Shown: positions 44,297 to 56,156 of the stretch, piece after piece
How the letters are laid out: each line of letters begins with the position of its first letter
How positions within the stretch are numbered: position 1 is the first letter of the stretch
DNA from: Allorhizobium paknamense
Lineage (GTDB): Bacteria > Pseudomonadota > Alphaproteobacteria > Rhizobiales > Rhizobiaceae
Assembly (NCBI RefSeq): GCF_030815125.1
Contig: NZ_JAUSWH010000003.1
Coordinates: forward strand, 1-64,000
Reading direction: 5' to 3'
DNA length: 64,000 nucleotides
Notes under the pieces: model-generated
What the model was told of the DNA's origin: nothing
Database searches by the model: none
The model's input: the letters and a program-made list of their open reading frames with translations, nothing else
Program-made: the position numbers and the translations under genes

Positions 44297-45709
44297 TCAC
44301 TTCACCGGGATATTTTCAGCTGCCGCCACCGCTGCCCGGCGATGGCCGGAGACGTCCGATCCGGCATTCTTGTCCAGCAGAATGTAGGGAATGACCGAGG
44401 CGAGCGACAGCGTCGCCACGACGAGGAAGCCGAGGTGGAATTGCGGCAGTCCGAGCTCGCTGCCGGTGATGGCCGTGCTGACCTCCAGCACGAAGGCGGC
44501 GCAGGCCACGCCCAGCGCCAGGCTCACCTGCTGCAGCACCGAGGCAATCGAGGTTGCCTGGCTGGCTTCCGTATTGTCGATATCGGAATAGCCCAGCGCA
44601 TTGGTGCCGGTGAAGAAGAAGGACCGGAAAAACCCCGCCATCAGCAGGAAGAACATGATGACCAGATGCGGCGTTTGCGGCGTGAACACGGCGTTGACAT
44701 AGGTAGTGGCAGCACCTGCGAGCCCGGCGGTGATCAGCACCGTGCGGAAACCGGCGGCGGCGAACATGCGCCGCGCCATGAACTTCGTGGTGATTGCGCC
44801 GATAGCGCCAACAAAGGTTGTCATGCCGGATTCGAACGGTGTCATGCCAAAGCCGAGTTGCAGCATCAGCGGCATGAGAAAGGGAATGGCCCCGGTGGAG
44901 ATACGAAACAGCGTGCCCCCGGTCTGAGCGGCGCGAAAGGCGGGTTTGCGGAAGAGGGCGAGGTTCAGAAGCGGGGCCGGGTGCCGCCTTGCGTGGAAGA
45001 AATAGCCGAAGCCGCAGAGAAAGCCGATGATGGTGGCGCCAACGCCGATGGCTGGCGGCAGCGCCGGAAGACTGATTACCGAAAGCCCGAAGACGATGCC
45101 CGCCGCACACAGCGCCGTCAGCACCAGCCCGATCACATCGAGCGGCGGTGTCTTCAGCTTTTCAATCTCGGGCAGGTAGATGGAGGAGAGGATCAGCCCG
45201 AGAATGCTGATCGGCACATTGATCAGAAAAATCCAGTGCCAGGTGAAATAGGTGGTGATGAAGCCCCCCACCGGCGGCCCTGCCAGCGGCCCGACAAGGC
45301 CCGGAATGGTGAGCAGCGCCATGGCGGAGACCAGTTCTTCGCGCTTTGTGGTTCTGAGCAGCACCAGACGGCCCACCGGCGTCATCATGGCGCCGCCCAT
45401 GCCTTGCAGGAAACGCGCGGCGACAAAGGCCCAGAGCGAGCCGGAGATGGCGCAGAGAATGGAGCCCACGGTAAAGACGATGATGGCGGCGCGGAAAATG
45501 CGCTTGGCCCCGAACTTGTCCGCCATCCAGCCGCTGACCGGAATGAAGATCGCCAGCGACACCATGTAGGCGGTCAGCGCCAGTTTCAGGGTGATCGGCC
45601 CCACTTGCAGATCGGCGGCAATGGCGGGCAGCGCCGTCGAGATGACGGTGGAGTCCATGTTTTCCATGAAGAGCGCAACGGCAAGAATAAGGGGAACAAT
45701 GCGATTCAT
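44297..45709 (-). CDS. MFS drug exporter, DHA2 (EmrB/QacA) type
   Basis: A 470-residue inner-membrane antiporter with about 14 hydrophobic segments, the DHA2 number. The first helix contains LFMENMDSTVISTALPAIA, the family signature with its membrane-embedded Asp. The loop 2-3 motif is GWMADKFGAKR, and motif C-like PGLVGPLAGPPVGG is in helix 5. It should expel hydrophobic or cationic compounds using the proton gradient. There is no adjacent membrane-fusion protein, so it probably acts alone. It is convergent with rlmE, with six bases between stop codons. The substrate is unknown. Confidence 0.9.
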   Translation of the reverse strand: MNRIVPLILAVALFMENMDSTVISTALPAIAADLQVGPITLKLALTAYMVSLAIFIPVSGWMADKFGAKRIFRAAIIVFTVGSILCAISGSLWAFVAARFLQGMGGAMMTPVGRLVLLRTTKREELVSAMALLTIPGLVGPLAGPPVGGFITTYFTWHWIFLINVPISILGLILSSIYLPEIEKLKTPPLDVIGLVLTALCAAGIVFGLSVISLPALPPAIGVGATIIGFLCGFGYFFHARRHPAPLLNLALFRKPAFRAAQTGGTLFRISTGAIPFLMPLMLQLGFGMTPFESGMTTFVGAIGAITTKFMARRMFAAAGFRTVLITAGLAGAATTYVNAVFTPQTPHLVIMFFLLMAGFFRSFFFTGTNALGYSDIDNTEASQATSIASVLQQVSLALGVACAAFVLEVSTAITGSELGLPQFHLGFLVVATLSLASVIPYILLDKNAGSDVSGHRRAAVAAAENIPVK

Positions 45710-45915
45710 GGCACCGGATCTTTATCAAGCGGGGATTTTGCCTGCCGGTGCGGCGAGCCTGCACCGGAACGGTTGGTTCTTAAGTCAGTTGCTGCGGCGC
45801 GCCAACCCAATAACGTCTGTGAGGCCGGCGATCACGCACACGTTATACGCATTGATCTGGTTCGCGCAGAACCTATGTGCAACGTGCTATAGGGCAATAC
45901 GTTGTGGAGGTTGAA

Positions 45916-46902
45916 ATGGTTTCCCTTAAAAGACGAACGATGTTTGCGGGCGCGGCGATGGGCGCGCTGGCGGCTCCCGCCTTGCTGGCGGGCACGGCCT
46001 CGGCTCAGACCGCCAAGTCCGAACAGAAAGAGCATTCCATGCCCCCTCAAGTAAACGGATTCAAACTGGGCGCGTTCCAGGTCGTCGTCGTGCAGGACGG
46101 GATCGGCGTCTCCGACAATCCCGGCCAGACCTTCGGCACCAATCAGAGCCCGGATAAGGTTGCAGCACTCCTCAGCCAGAATTTTCTGCCGACCGACAAA
46201 TTCGCCAATGGTTACCATCCGGTTCTGATCGATACCGGCTCCGAGGTCATCCTGTTCGATACCGGCTTTGGCGAGCAGGGAAGGGCCAAGGGCAGTGGCC
46301 GCCTGCTGGAGGGCCTGAAGCTGGCCGGCTATCAGCCGGAGGATGTGACACTGGTGGTGCTGACCCATCTGCATGGCGATCACATCGGCGGGCTGATGGA
46401 AAAGGGCAAGCCGGCCTTCAGCAAGGCGCGCTATGTCACGGGCCGCAAGGAATATGAATTCTGGACGGATGCCGCCCGTATGGGCACCCCCGCCGAAGGC
46501 GGTCACAAGGCAGTTCTGGCCAATGTGAAGCCGTTGCAGGAGAAATTCACCTTCCTGGCGGATGAGGGCGGTGAAGTGGTTCCCGGCATCACCGCCATGC
46601 CCGCCTTCGGCCACACGCCCGGCCACATGATCTTCCGGGTGGAATCCTCCGGCAAGGCGCTGATCCTGACCGGCGATACCGCCAACCATTATGTGCTGTC
46701 GCTGCAGCGCCCGGATTGGGAGGTTCGCTTCGATATGGACAAGGCCATGGCGGCAGCCACCCGCAAGCGGGTTTTCGATATGATCGCGGCTGAAAAACTG
46801 CCCTTCCTCGGCTATCACATGCCGTTCCCCTCGGTGGGCTACGTGGAAAAGGCAGATGAGGGCTATCGCTTCGTGCCTAAGTCCTACCAGTTCGATATCT
46901 AA
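45916..46902 (+). CDS. Exported metallo-beta-lactamase-fold hydrolase
   Basis: A 328-residue periplasmic metallohydrolase. LKRRTMFAGAAMGALAAPALLAG is a signal with paired Arg, possibly Tat-type, ending near ASA. The MBL metal motif is LTHLHGDHIGG, with later ligands His in FGHTPGHM and Asp in LTGDTANH, giving a full two-zinc site. The family includes lactonases, sulfatases and phosphodiesterases; quorum-quenching lactonase is one possibility, but specificity cannot be read from sequence. ATG 45916 follows GGAGG. Two tandem family A repeats and a terminator hairpin follow the gene. Confidence 0.88.
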   Translation: MVSLKRRTMFAGAAMGALAAPALLAGTASAQTAKSEQKEHSMPPQVNGFKLGAFQVVVVQDGIGVSDNPGQTFGTNQSPDKVAALLSQNFLPTDKFANGYHPVLIDTGSEVILFDTGFGEQGRAKGSGRLLEGLKLAGYQPEDVTLVVLTHLHGDHIGGLMEKGKPAFSKARYVTGRKEYEFWTDAARMGTPAEGGHKAVLANVKPLQEKFTFLADEGGEVVPGITAMPAFGHTPGHMIFRVESSGKALILTGDTANHYVLSLQRPDWEVRFDMDKAMAAATRKRVFDMIAAEKLPFLGYHMPFPSVGYVEKADEGYRFVPKSYQFDI

Positions 46903-47012
46903 AGCATTGCCAGGAAAAGTGGGAACCGGTTTTCCGTCCGGGAATGCGTAAGAACAAGTAGAAAGCATTGCCAGGAAAAGTGGGAACCGGTTTTCCGTCC
47001 GGAAATGCGTAA
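46901..47012. repeat. Tandem pair of family A repeats
   Basis: Two almost identical copies of AAAGCATTGCCAGGAAAAGT... GGTTTTCCGTCCGG, offset by exactly 61 bases. A second tandem pair with the same 61-base offset lies at 54372-54480. Confidence 0.75.
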
Positions 47013-47020
47013 AAGCAAAT

Positions 47021-47051
47021 AAGGCTCGCCGGTTCCGCACCGGCGAGCCTT
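47021..47051 (-). terminator. Perfect 13-bp hairpin between convergent genes
   Basis: AAGGCTCGCCGGT, a five-base loop, then ACCGGCGAGCCTT. Reading leftward it is followed by TTATTTGCTTTT, so it should end transcription of the DUF1476 gene; it may also serve the hydrolase gene from the other side. Confidence 0.75.
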
Positions 47052-47072
47052 CATGCCTCGGTTTTCCTTGCG

Positions 47073-47384
47073 TTACTGGCTGATATGCATCGCCTCATGG
47101 GCTTGCCGCAGCAGTGTCACCATTTTGGACTGAATGGCCTCTTCGCTGACAGAGAGACCCGCGCTCTCGAAATCCTGCTTCAGGCGGGAGGCAATAGCGT
47201 CCGGCTTTTCCACGCCGAACTGGCAGAGCGTGCTGGCATAGGCGGTCGGGTCTTCCTTGTTCAGGAGGCTTGCCGCCCACAGGCCGATCAACTTGTTGCG
47301 CTGGGCTTCCACCTTGAAGAGGATTTCCTGGTCATGGGCAAACTTCGCCTCAAGGGCGCGCGCGCGCTGTGCAATGGATCTCAT
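47073..47384 (-). CDS. DUF1476 protein, ATP synthase inhibitor zeta-like
   Basis: A 103-residue helical protein. ALEAKFAHDQEILFKVEAQRNKLIGLWAA, in pieces AKFAHDQE, KVEAQRNKL and GLWAA, matches the conserved N-terminal half of DUF1476. That family includes the alphaproteobacterial zeta inhibitor of the F1 ATPase. The later part (AIASRLKQDFESAGLSVSEEAI) fits its second half. ATG 47384 begins the conserved region; longer starts up to 47438 exist. The inhibitory N-terminal stretch differs from typical zeta, so it could be a diverged paralogue. It stands alone, between convergent terminator sequence and guaB. Confidence 0.75.
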   Translation of the reverse strand: MRSIAQRARALEAKFAHDQEILFKVEAQRNKLIGLWAASLLNKEDPTAYASTLCQFGVEKPDAIASRLKQDFESAGLSVSEEAIQSKMVTLLRQAHEAMHISQ

Positions 47385-47675
47385 GTTTTGTTGTTCCCGA
47401 CTGGCTTGGCCGCTTGAGTGCGGCATTTTTCGATGCACTCCTTCTTTATAAGCGTCGACTAAATGAACCGTTTTTCCGCTATTTCAAATTTTAATCATTT
47501 GCGAAAATGGGAGGATGAACAGGCCGCGATCTGCGAAAACGTGCATTTGCTATTTCCTTCCTGTCATGAACGTGTTACCAGCCCTCGCCAACTTCCAAGC
47601 ATTTCTTGCAGAAGCGGCCGGAAAAAACTCCCGTTTTCCGGTGGGACTCTGCCTATTCAAACGAAGGAAATTGGC

Positions 47676-49166
<1,491 letters not shown>

Positions 49167-49192
49167 TCGATAACCGAGATGTGTCCATCTGC

Positions 49193-49232
49193 GACCCGCA
49201 GCGGCTTGCCCGTCGCTGCGGGTCTTCTATTT
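49193..49232 (+). terminator. Intrinsic terminator of guaB
   Basis: GACCCGCAGCG and CGCTGCGGGTC form an 11-bp stem around a short loop, followed by TTCTATTTTG, 27 bases after the guaB stop codon. Confidence 0.8.
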
Positions 49233-49259
49233 TGTGATTTACATAAGAGGAGGACCAGC

Positions 49260-50135
49260 ATGGACAAGCCCGAAATCACCCAGGCGATGATCGACGCCTA
49301 TGATGAATACACCCATCTGACACTGGATCGCCGCGGCTTCATGGAAAAGCTGACGAGGCTTGCAGGGTCAGGCGCCGCTGCCGCCGCGATTGCGCCGATG
49401 CTGGCCGCCAGCAAGGCGCAAGCGGCGCTAACGCCGGACAATGACGAGCGGCTCACCATCGAGCATCTGAGCTGGCCGGGCGCGGGCGGTGAGATGAAGG
49501 GCTATTTCGCGAGGCCCAAACAGGCCTCCGCGCCGCTCGGCGGCGTGCTGGTCATCCATGAAAATCGTGGCCTCAACCCGCATATCGAGGATGTTACCCG
49601 CCGCATGGCGCTGGAAGGCTTTGCAGCGCTTGCCCCGGATTTCCTGTCTCCGCAGGGCGGCACGCCCGAGGATGAGGACAAGGCGCGCGACATGTTCGCC
49701 AAGCTGGACATGGACGTCACCGTGAAAAATGCAGAAAGTGCGCGCGCCTTTCTTGCCAAGCATCAGGGTGTCAACGGCAAGGTGGGCGCGGTCGGTTTCT
49801 GCTGGGGTGGCGGTCTCGTCAATCGCCTGGCGGCGGCCTCGCCGGAGCTGAAGGCCGGGGTTGCCTATTACGGCGCGCAGCCGCCCGCCGATCAGGTGCC
49901 CGCCATCAAGGCGTCGCTGATGCTGCATTATGCCGGGCTGGACGAGCGGATCAATGCCGGCATCGACGCCTATCGCAAGGCGCTGGAGGCCAATGGCAAG
50001 AGCGTCGAGATCTTCGTCTATGACGGGGTCAACCACGCCTTCAACAATGACACCTCGCAGGCCCGCTACAACAAGCAGGCAGCCGATCTTGCCTGGAGCC
50101 GGACGGTTGCTTTCCTGAAGAAAAATCTCGCCTGA
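49260..50135 (+). CDS. Dienelactone hydrolase family protein
   Basis: A 291-residue alpha/beta hydrolase. The nucleophile is Cys181 in VGFCWGGG, as in true dienelactone hydrolases. GVLVIHENRGLNPHIEDVTRRM holds the oxyanion-side Glu, and an Asp in HYAGLDERIN and a His in DGVNHAFNN complete the triad. LDRRGFMEKLTRLAGSGAAAAAIAP at 24-48 looks like a Tat-type signal with an Arg pair, as in a subgroup of exported YdcL-like hydrolases. The start is ATG 49260 with AAGAGGAGG upstream. The substrate is unknown; most relatives act on lactones or esters. Confidence 0.87.
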   Translation: MDKPEITQAMIDAYDEYTHLTLDRRGFMEKLTRLAGSGAAAAAIAPMLAASKAQAALTPDNDERLTIEHLSWPGAGGEMKGYFARPKQASAPLGGVLVIHENRGLNPHIEDVTRRMALEGFAALAPDFLSPQGGTPEDEDKARDMFAKLDMDVTVKNAESARAFLAKHQGVNGKVGAVGFCWGGGLVNRLAAASPELKAGVAYYGAQPPADQVPAIKASLMLHYAGLDERINAGIDAYRKALEANGKSVEIFVYDGVNHAFNNDTSQARYNKQAADLAWSRTVAFLKKNLA

Positions 50136-50291
50136 CGTGTCTCATGCCTGCGTCAGCCGCAGCCAATGATCGGCTGCGGCCTTGACGTCAATCAAAGGAA
50201 TGGCCGCCAATTCCGCTAGACTGCCTTCATGACCGGGGCGTTGCTCCGGGGTGCGATTGTTTTTCAAACCACCAATTTCATGGAGGATACT

Positions 50292-51323
50292 ATGGCTCAG
50301 ACAATGAAGGCCGCTGTGGTCAGGGAATTCGGCAAGCCGCTGGTCATCGAGGAACTGCCCGTTCCGGAGCCGGGTCCGGGTCAGGTTCTGATCAAGTATG
50401 AAGCGACAGGCGTGTGCCATACCGATCTGCATGCCGCCAATGGCGATTGGCCGGTCAAGCCCAACCCGCCCTTCATTCCGGGCCATGAAGGTGTTGGTTA
50501 CGTGGCAAAGCTCGGGGCCGGGGTGACCCGCATCAAGGAAGGCGACCGGGTCGGCGTGCCGTGGCTGCACACTGCCTGCGGCTGCTGCACCCCCTGCCGC
50601 ACCGGCTGGGAAACCTTATGCGGTTCCCAGCAGAATACCGGCTATTCCGTCAACGGCACCTTTGCCCAATACGGGCTCGCGGATCCGGATTTTGTCGGCC
50701 ACCTGCCGGATCATCTGGAATTCGGTCCGGCTGCGCCGGTGCTCTGCGCCGGTGTCACCGTCTATAAGGGCCTGAAGGAAACGGAAGTGCGCCCGGGCGA
50801 ATGGGTGGTGATTTCCGGTGTCGGCGGCCTCGGCCATATGGCCGTGCAATATGCCAAAGCCATGGGCATGCATGTGGTGGCTGCCGATATTTTCGATGAA
50901 AAGCTGGAACTGGCAAAGAAACTCGGGGCCGATCTCACCGTGAATGGCCGGGCGGCAGACGCCATCGAACAGGTGCAAAAGGCAACGGGCGGCGTGCATG
51001 GAGCGCTGGTCACGGCGGTCTCGCCCAAGGCCATGGAGCAGGCCTATGGCTTCCTGCGCTCCAAGGGCACCATGGCGCTGGTGGGCCTGCCGCCGGGCTT
51101 TATCTCGCTTCCGGTGTTCGACACCGTATTGAAGCGCATCACCGTGCGCGGCTCCATCGTCGGCACCCGTCAGGATCTCGAGGAATCGCTGGTCTTTGCC
51201 GGTGAGGGTAAGGTCGCCTCGCATTTCTCCTGGGACCGGCTGGAAAACATCAACGACATTTTCCATCGCATGGAAGAGGGCAAGATCGACGGCCGGATCG
51301 TGCTCGACCTGTCGGCGGCTTAA
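50292..51323 (+). CDS. adhP: Zinc-dependent alcohol dehydrogenase, AdhP type
   Basis: A 343-residue medium-chain dehydrogenase that oxidises ethanol and similar alcohols, or reduces aldehydes, with NAD. The catalytic zinc ligand Cys42 is in GVCHTDLHA, and GHEGVG holds the next ligand His. The structural zinc is bound by the four Cys of CGCCTPCRTGWETLC. The Rossmann motif is VISGVGGLGHMAVQYAK. All match AdhP of E. coli and rhizobial orthologues. ATG 50292 is preferred because GGAGG precedes it; an ATG at 50280 is also in frame. It is not obviously part of an operon. Confidence 0.95.
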   Translation: MAQTMKAAVVREFGKPLVIEELPVPEPGPGQVLIKYEATGVCHTDLHAANGDWPVKPNPPFIPGHEGVGYVAKLGAGVTRIKEGDRVGVPWLHTACGCCTPCRTGWETLCGSQQNTGYSVNGTFAQYGLADPDFVGHLPDHLEFGPAAPVLCAGVTVYKGLKETEVRPGEWVVISGVGGLGHMAVQYAKAMGMHVVAADIFDEKLELAKKLGADLTVNGRAADAIEQVQKATGGVHGALVTAVSPKAMEQAYGFLRSKGTMALVGLPPGFISLPVFDTVLKRITVRGSIVGTRQDLEESLVFAGEGKVASHFSWDRLENINDIFHRMEEGKIDGRIVLDLSAA

Positions 51324-51954
51324 ATTATCTTAGAGCATAATCCGACCGGAGTGAAAGGAGGACGAATAAGATTATGCTTAAAAAAGAAAAGGTTAGAGCG
51401 CCGATCTGATTCAATCAGATCGAAAAGCGCTCTAACCTCAAATATTCGCGACATTCTCCCCGGTTTCGGTCCGCAGGGCTTGGGCCGGGGAGCTCTTGGC
51501 CGGTAACACAGCCTATCCCACTTCATCTGCCAGGCCTGCCGGGTGAAGCCTTTGCATTTCGCAACCTTCTCAGGTTTTGTAGCAAAACAATCCATAAATA
51601 TATTTTTCCGAAATAAAACTCTTGAAATTCATCAATTTTTCGCCGGATGAATCAGGAATTTACTGCAAAAACGTCCCCGCAAAATTTCCGCGCCGTTTCG
51701 ATTGTCCTTACGCTGTATTCGTGTGGATGAAAATCTCCTTGCGGGGCGGCCAATCTTAGCAAGCGCCGATTCATTTTGCTTTAACCTGCGCCCACTAAGG
51801 GTTGAAATCTGAAATTGTGCAGGCTGACAGCGATATCAACATAAGAGTGGCAAGAATTACAGATCGTCCTTGCCGGGCAGGGGCAAAGCAGCGCTGAGCG
51901 CTCAATGCCCACCGGCAAATCATTTTATTCAAAACCTGTTTTAGGACATTGGGC
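51324..51954. other. Long intergenic region upstream of the chemotaxis gene
   Basis: About 630 bases. The family B repeat is at 51332-51437. From about 51590 to 51690 the sequence is AT-rich and probably contains the promoter of the chemotaxis receptor. No gene is seen. Confidence 0.5.
51332..51437. repeat. Intergenic repeat, family B (copy 2)
   Basis: TTAGAGCATAATCCGACCGG... then GAGCGCCGATCTGATTCAAT and its complement. It is an inverted-orientation copy of 671-776 and an almost perfect pair of hairpins. Confidence 0.7.
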
Positions 51955-53406
<1,452 letters not shown>

Positions 53407-53452
53407 CGTTTCCGTCGCGGCCTGCTGGCGCGCGTGGTTCGCTCCGAGCTTT

Positions 53453-53476
53453 GCCTGCTCCCGGAATGGAGCAGGC
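53453..53476 (+). terminator. Hairpin after the chemotaxis gene
   Basis: GCCTGCTCC and GGAGCAGGC form a 9-bp stem 46 bases after the stop codon. There is no clear T-run, so termination is only possible. The remaining gap to 53717 is AT-rich and likely promoter DNA for the TetR gene. Confidence 0.45.
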
Positions 53477-53717
53477 ACTTCCGGCTTGTGCATAACTGAA
53501 CGCATGCCGGAGATGGTTTTTGTAAAAAGCCGGAAAAATTTATCGAAAATGTGCCGTTTTGTGGCGTTTTGCTTCAATTTGACACGTATTCGCAGGGGTT
53601 TTTTGCTGAAAATTTACGAGTTCGCATTAATCAAAAATGAACACCCTTCCCCTACAGCCCCTCTGTGTGTTCCACATGATGCGGAACAATTCCTGACAGT
53701 TGGGGAACGGGACGGCA

Positions 53718-54359
53718 ATGAATGGCCCGAAAGATAAATCGCGGATCGAGCCGCGCAAGGAGCCGAAGCAGAAGCGCAGTATCACGCGCTTTCACAGCAT
53801 TCTCGGTTCTGCGGAAAGTCTGATCGTCGAACACGGCGTTGTTCAGATGAAGATGACGGATATTGCGGCCCATGCAGGCGTGCCTGTCGGTTCCGTCTAT
53901 CAATTCTTCCCGGAAAAGGCTGCTATTCTCAAGGCTCTGCTCGACCAGCGGCTGGTACGGCTGAAGCAGGATATTGCCAATGGGTTAACGGGCATTGTGG
54001 ATCGTGACGATGCTCGTGAGCGGGTGATGACCTTCATCGACCATGCCGCCGATGTGCATCGGACCAACGCCATCTACCGGGAGTTATGGGCGGGCATGTC
54101 GCTGGATCCGGAATTGCGCCGCGTGCAGTTTCGCGCCCATGAGGAGTTGGGCATACTGGCACTGCGCTTTCTCGAACCGTTTATCAATCACCATGAGAGC
54201 GGATGTCGCGAAAGCCGCTTCCTGCTGATTACCATGCTGACGGGATCTGTGCTTCGTTGCGTGGCCGAAGGCCATGACAAGGCGGAATCGCTGCTGGCGG
54301 AATGGAAGCTCACCATGTGCGAGATGCTGTTTCCCGAAGAAAGCCTCAAGGCGGCGTGA
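53718..54359 (+). CDS. TetR-family transcriptional regulator
   Basis: A 213-residue repressor-type protein. The N-terminal HTH spans about 25-70, with ILGSAESLIVEHGVVQMKMTDIAAHAGVPVGSVYQFFPEKAAIL in the pieces MTDIAAHAGV and VGSVYQFFPEK, the classic TetR recognition helix. A basic tail (KDKSRIEPRKEPKQKRS) precedes it. The C-terminal ligand domain (YRELWAGMSLDPELRR, RFLEPFI) is of the acyl/xenobiotic-responding type but is not specific. ATG 53718 is chosen; a TTG at 53700 is in frame. No divergent target gene is adjacent, so its regulon is unknown. Confidence 0.88.
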   Translation: MNGPKDKSRIEPRKEPKQKRSITRFHSILGSAESLIVEHGVVQMKMTDIAAHAGVPVGSVYQFFPEKAAILKALLDQRLVRLKQDIANGLTGIVDRDDARERVMTFIDHAADVHRTNAIYRELWAGMSLDPELRRVQFRAHEELGILALRFLEPFINHHESGCRESRFLLITMLTGSVLRCVAEGHDKAESLLAEWKLTMCEMLFPEESLKAA

Positions 54360-54371
54360 CCTAAAAAGCTT

Positions 54372-54480
54372 GGTATTTCCAGCAAAAGTGCGCAGCGGTT
54401 TTGCGTCCGGAGATACGTGCAACAAAGAGTGTGGCATTTCCAGCAAAAGTGCGAAGCGGTTTTGCGTCCGGAAAGGCGTG
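54372..54480. repeat. Tandem pair of family A-like repeats
   Basis: Two copies of GG(T/C)ATTTCCAGCAAAAGTG... GGTTTTGCGTCCGG, offset by 61 bases, between the TetR gene and the convergent LysR gene. The same offset is seen at 46901-47012. Confidence 0.7.
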
Positions 54481-54504
54481 AAGCGAGAGGTTTTACCGCT
54501 CGTC

Positions 54505-55458
54505 TCACCAGCCGGGCAGCATATGGCCCGCTTTCAGCCGGGGATAGCCACGGCTGAAGGTCTTGACCTCTCCATCCATGTCGTCCTCCACGGCTGCCGG
54601 ATTGATATTGTCCAGGCAGGCGGTGATGTGGTCGGTGATGGCGTTGAGCAGGGAAGGGGAAAGGCCGGGCCGCTTCATGATGCCGATCTGCACGGGGGGC
54701 AGCGGCGGAAAACCATCCGCCTGCGTCAGCACCTTCATCCCGGTGCGCAGCGCCGATTCCGGCAGGACAGAAACCGCCATGCCCGCCAGCACGGCGGCAG
54801 CGACCACGGTGGAGGACCAACTGGTGAACAGGATCTGGTAGTCGCGCCCGTCGGCATCCAGCGCCGAGCAGGCAAGCTGGCGCCAGTTGCAATCCCGCCG
54901 CCCGACAGCAAGCGGCACGGCGGCATCGTCCTTGAGCGGGTGGTTGGCCGATGCCACCCAGCAAAGCGGTTCGGTGCGCACCACATCCGATTGCCGCACC
55001 TGCGGATTGTGGGTCACGAGCGCGATGTCCAGCTCTCCGCGCGACATCTTCTCGGCCAGGCTCGCCGAGGGTTCGCAGACGATATAAAGCTCCACATTCG
55101 GATGGGTCTTGGCAAAGCGGCCGATGATTTCCGGCATGTAGCGGTCGGCATAATCGTCGGGCGTGCCAATCCGCAGCGTGCCCTCCAGACGGTTATCGTC
55201 AAAGGCGGCGATGGCCTCGCTATTCAGCCGGATGATCCGGCGTGCATAATTCAACAGCTTCTCGCCCTCTGCCGTCAGCCGGTTGCCGCGCCCGTCCTTG
55301 ATGAAAAGCTGCTTGCCCACCCGTTCTTCCAGGCGGCGCATCTGCATGGAAACGGCGGACTGCGTCTTGAAGACCCGCGCTGCCGCCTTGGTAAAACTGC
55401 CCGTGTCAACAATGGCGGTGAAGGTCTGCAACTGATCGATATCGAGTGGCGCTGACAT
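54505..55458 (-). CDS. LysR-family transcriptional regulator
   Basis: A 317-residue regulator. The winged HTH is at 8-65 (LQTFTAIVDTGSFTKAAARVFKTQSAVSMQMRRLEE in pieces TGSFTKAAARV and QSAVSMQMRRLE). It is followed by GNRLTAEGEKLLNYARRI and a periplasmic-binding-like effector domain (GTLRIGTPDDYADRYMPEII). It is divergent from a DUF1127 gene 159 bases away, an arrangement often seen in Rhizobiales, where the LysR protein probably controls that gene and itself from the shared promoter. The effector is unknown. Confidence 0.9.
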   Translation of the reverse strand: MSAPLDIDQLQTFTAIVDTGSFTKAAARVFKTQSAVSMQMRRLEERVGKQLFIKDGRGNRLTAEGEKLLNYARRIIRLNSEAIAAFDDNRLEGTLRIGTPDDYADRYMPEIIGRFAKTHPNVELYIVCEPSASLAEKMSRGELDIALVTHNPQVRQSDVVRTEPLCWVASANHPLKDDAAVPLAVGRRDCNWRQLACSALDADGRDYQILFTSWSSTVVAAAVLAGMAVSVLPESALRTGMKVLTQADGFPPLPPVQIGIMKRPGLSPSLLNAITDHITACLDNINPAAVEDDMDGEVKTFSRGYPRLKAGHMLPGW

Positions 55459-55617
55459 GGCTGTCTTCCATCAGAATGGTTGATGCTAATTATTAGAAAC
55501 ATTCGTTGGACTGATCAATAGAATTTCCGCATGTTTTCAACTGCAAACCGTCGCCTTCTTCATCGGGACGGCTCCACAAGGCCATCAGCCTTACAAAGAA
55601 AACAGGATAAGGCCGCC

Positions 55618-55938
55618 ATGAACCGGGGCCGGTTCCGGAAAAGATGTGTCATGCTGACCGCAGAAAGATTTGGAAAGACCTCGCAAACTGCATCGTTAAG
55701 CTTTGTTGTCATGCGCCTCACGGAAAAGGTTTTTGCCTTTGCCCGCAGCCTTCGCAATCGTCGCGCGGTCAGCGGCCTGACGGAGCTCGATGACACGTTG
55801 CTTCGGGATATCGGCCTGACACGGGCAGAATTGAACGCGGTGCTCAGCACGGCAGGCCTGTTTGAGGATCCGTCGCGAAAGCTCGCTGTCAAGGCACGAA
55901 TGCCGAAATATGACCTTGCAGAACCGCCGCTTGGCTGA
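55618..55938 (+). CDS. DUF1127 small protein
   Basis: About 106 residues from ATG 55618, which is preceded by AGGATAAGG; ATG 55531 and ATG 55651 are alternatives. The C-terminal half carries the DUF1127 signature, RRAVSGLTELDDTLLRDIGLTR in the pieces LRNRRAV, LTELDDTLLRDIGL and TRAEL, with its conserved Arg and Leu-x-Asp-Ile-Gly. Some members bind RNA and influence phosphate, carbon or stress responses. The longer N-terminal segment here (MNRGRFRKR...) is basic. It is divergently paired with a LysR regulator, which probably controls it. Confidence 0.8.
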   Translation: MNRGRFRKRCVMLTAERFGKTSQTASLSFVVMRLTEKVFAFARSLRNRRAVSGLTELDDTLLRDIGLTRAELNAVLSTAGLFEDPSRKLAVKARMPKYDLAEPPLG

Positions 55939-56106
55939 AATTATGTCTGCGAAACTGCTTATTTAGGTTGAGTTCCGATTTTTATTTCACGCATGCCGGG
56001 CTTTTGCAAGCCCTGATGGGCTCCCGGCTGCCATCCATCCCCGCAGGGCTTATGCCAATCCGCCCTGCCGCTTGCCCGGTGACAGTCCCTGTTGCCGGGC
56101 TTTTTT
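55939..56106 (+). ncRNA. Candidate structured RNA or long 3' UTR ending in a strong terminator
   Basis: Between the DUF1127 gene and the next repeat lies a GC-rich stretch with hairpins: GGGCTTTTGCAAGCCC near 55998-56013 and a C-rich segment CCATCCATCCCC. It ends at the terminator at 56074-56106. The distance from the DUF1127 stop (about 135 bases) is long for a simple 3' end, so an independent small RNA is possible. No promoter was placed. Confidence 0.3.
56074..56106 (+). terminator. Strong intrinsic terminator
   Basis: GCCCGGTGACAG and CTGTTGCCGGGC form a 12-bp stem with two G-U pairs and a three-base loop, followed by TTTTTT. Confidence 0.85.
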
Positions 56107-56156
56107 ATAGAAATTGGCCCCGGCGCTTTCGGGAGACAGGTGAAGGCGGATCTGCC

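Noticed and set aside
44342-45892. A 516-codon forward open frame opposite the MFS gene
   Set aside because: Composition (Gly, Glu, Arg, His repeats) is that of an antisense frame; the reverse strand has clear membrane helices and MFS motifs.
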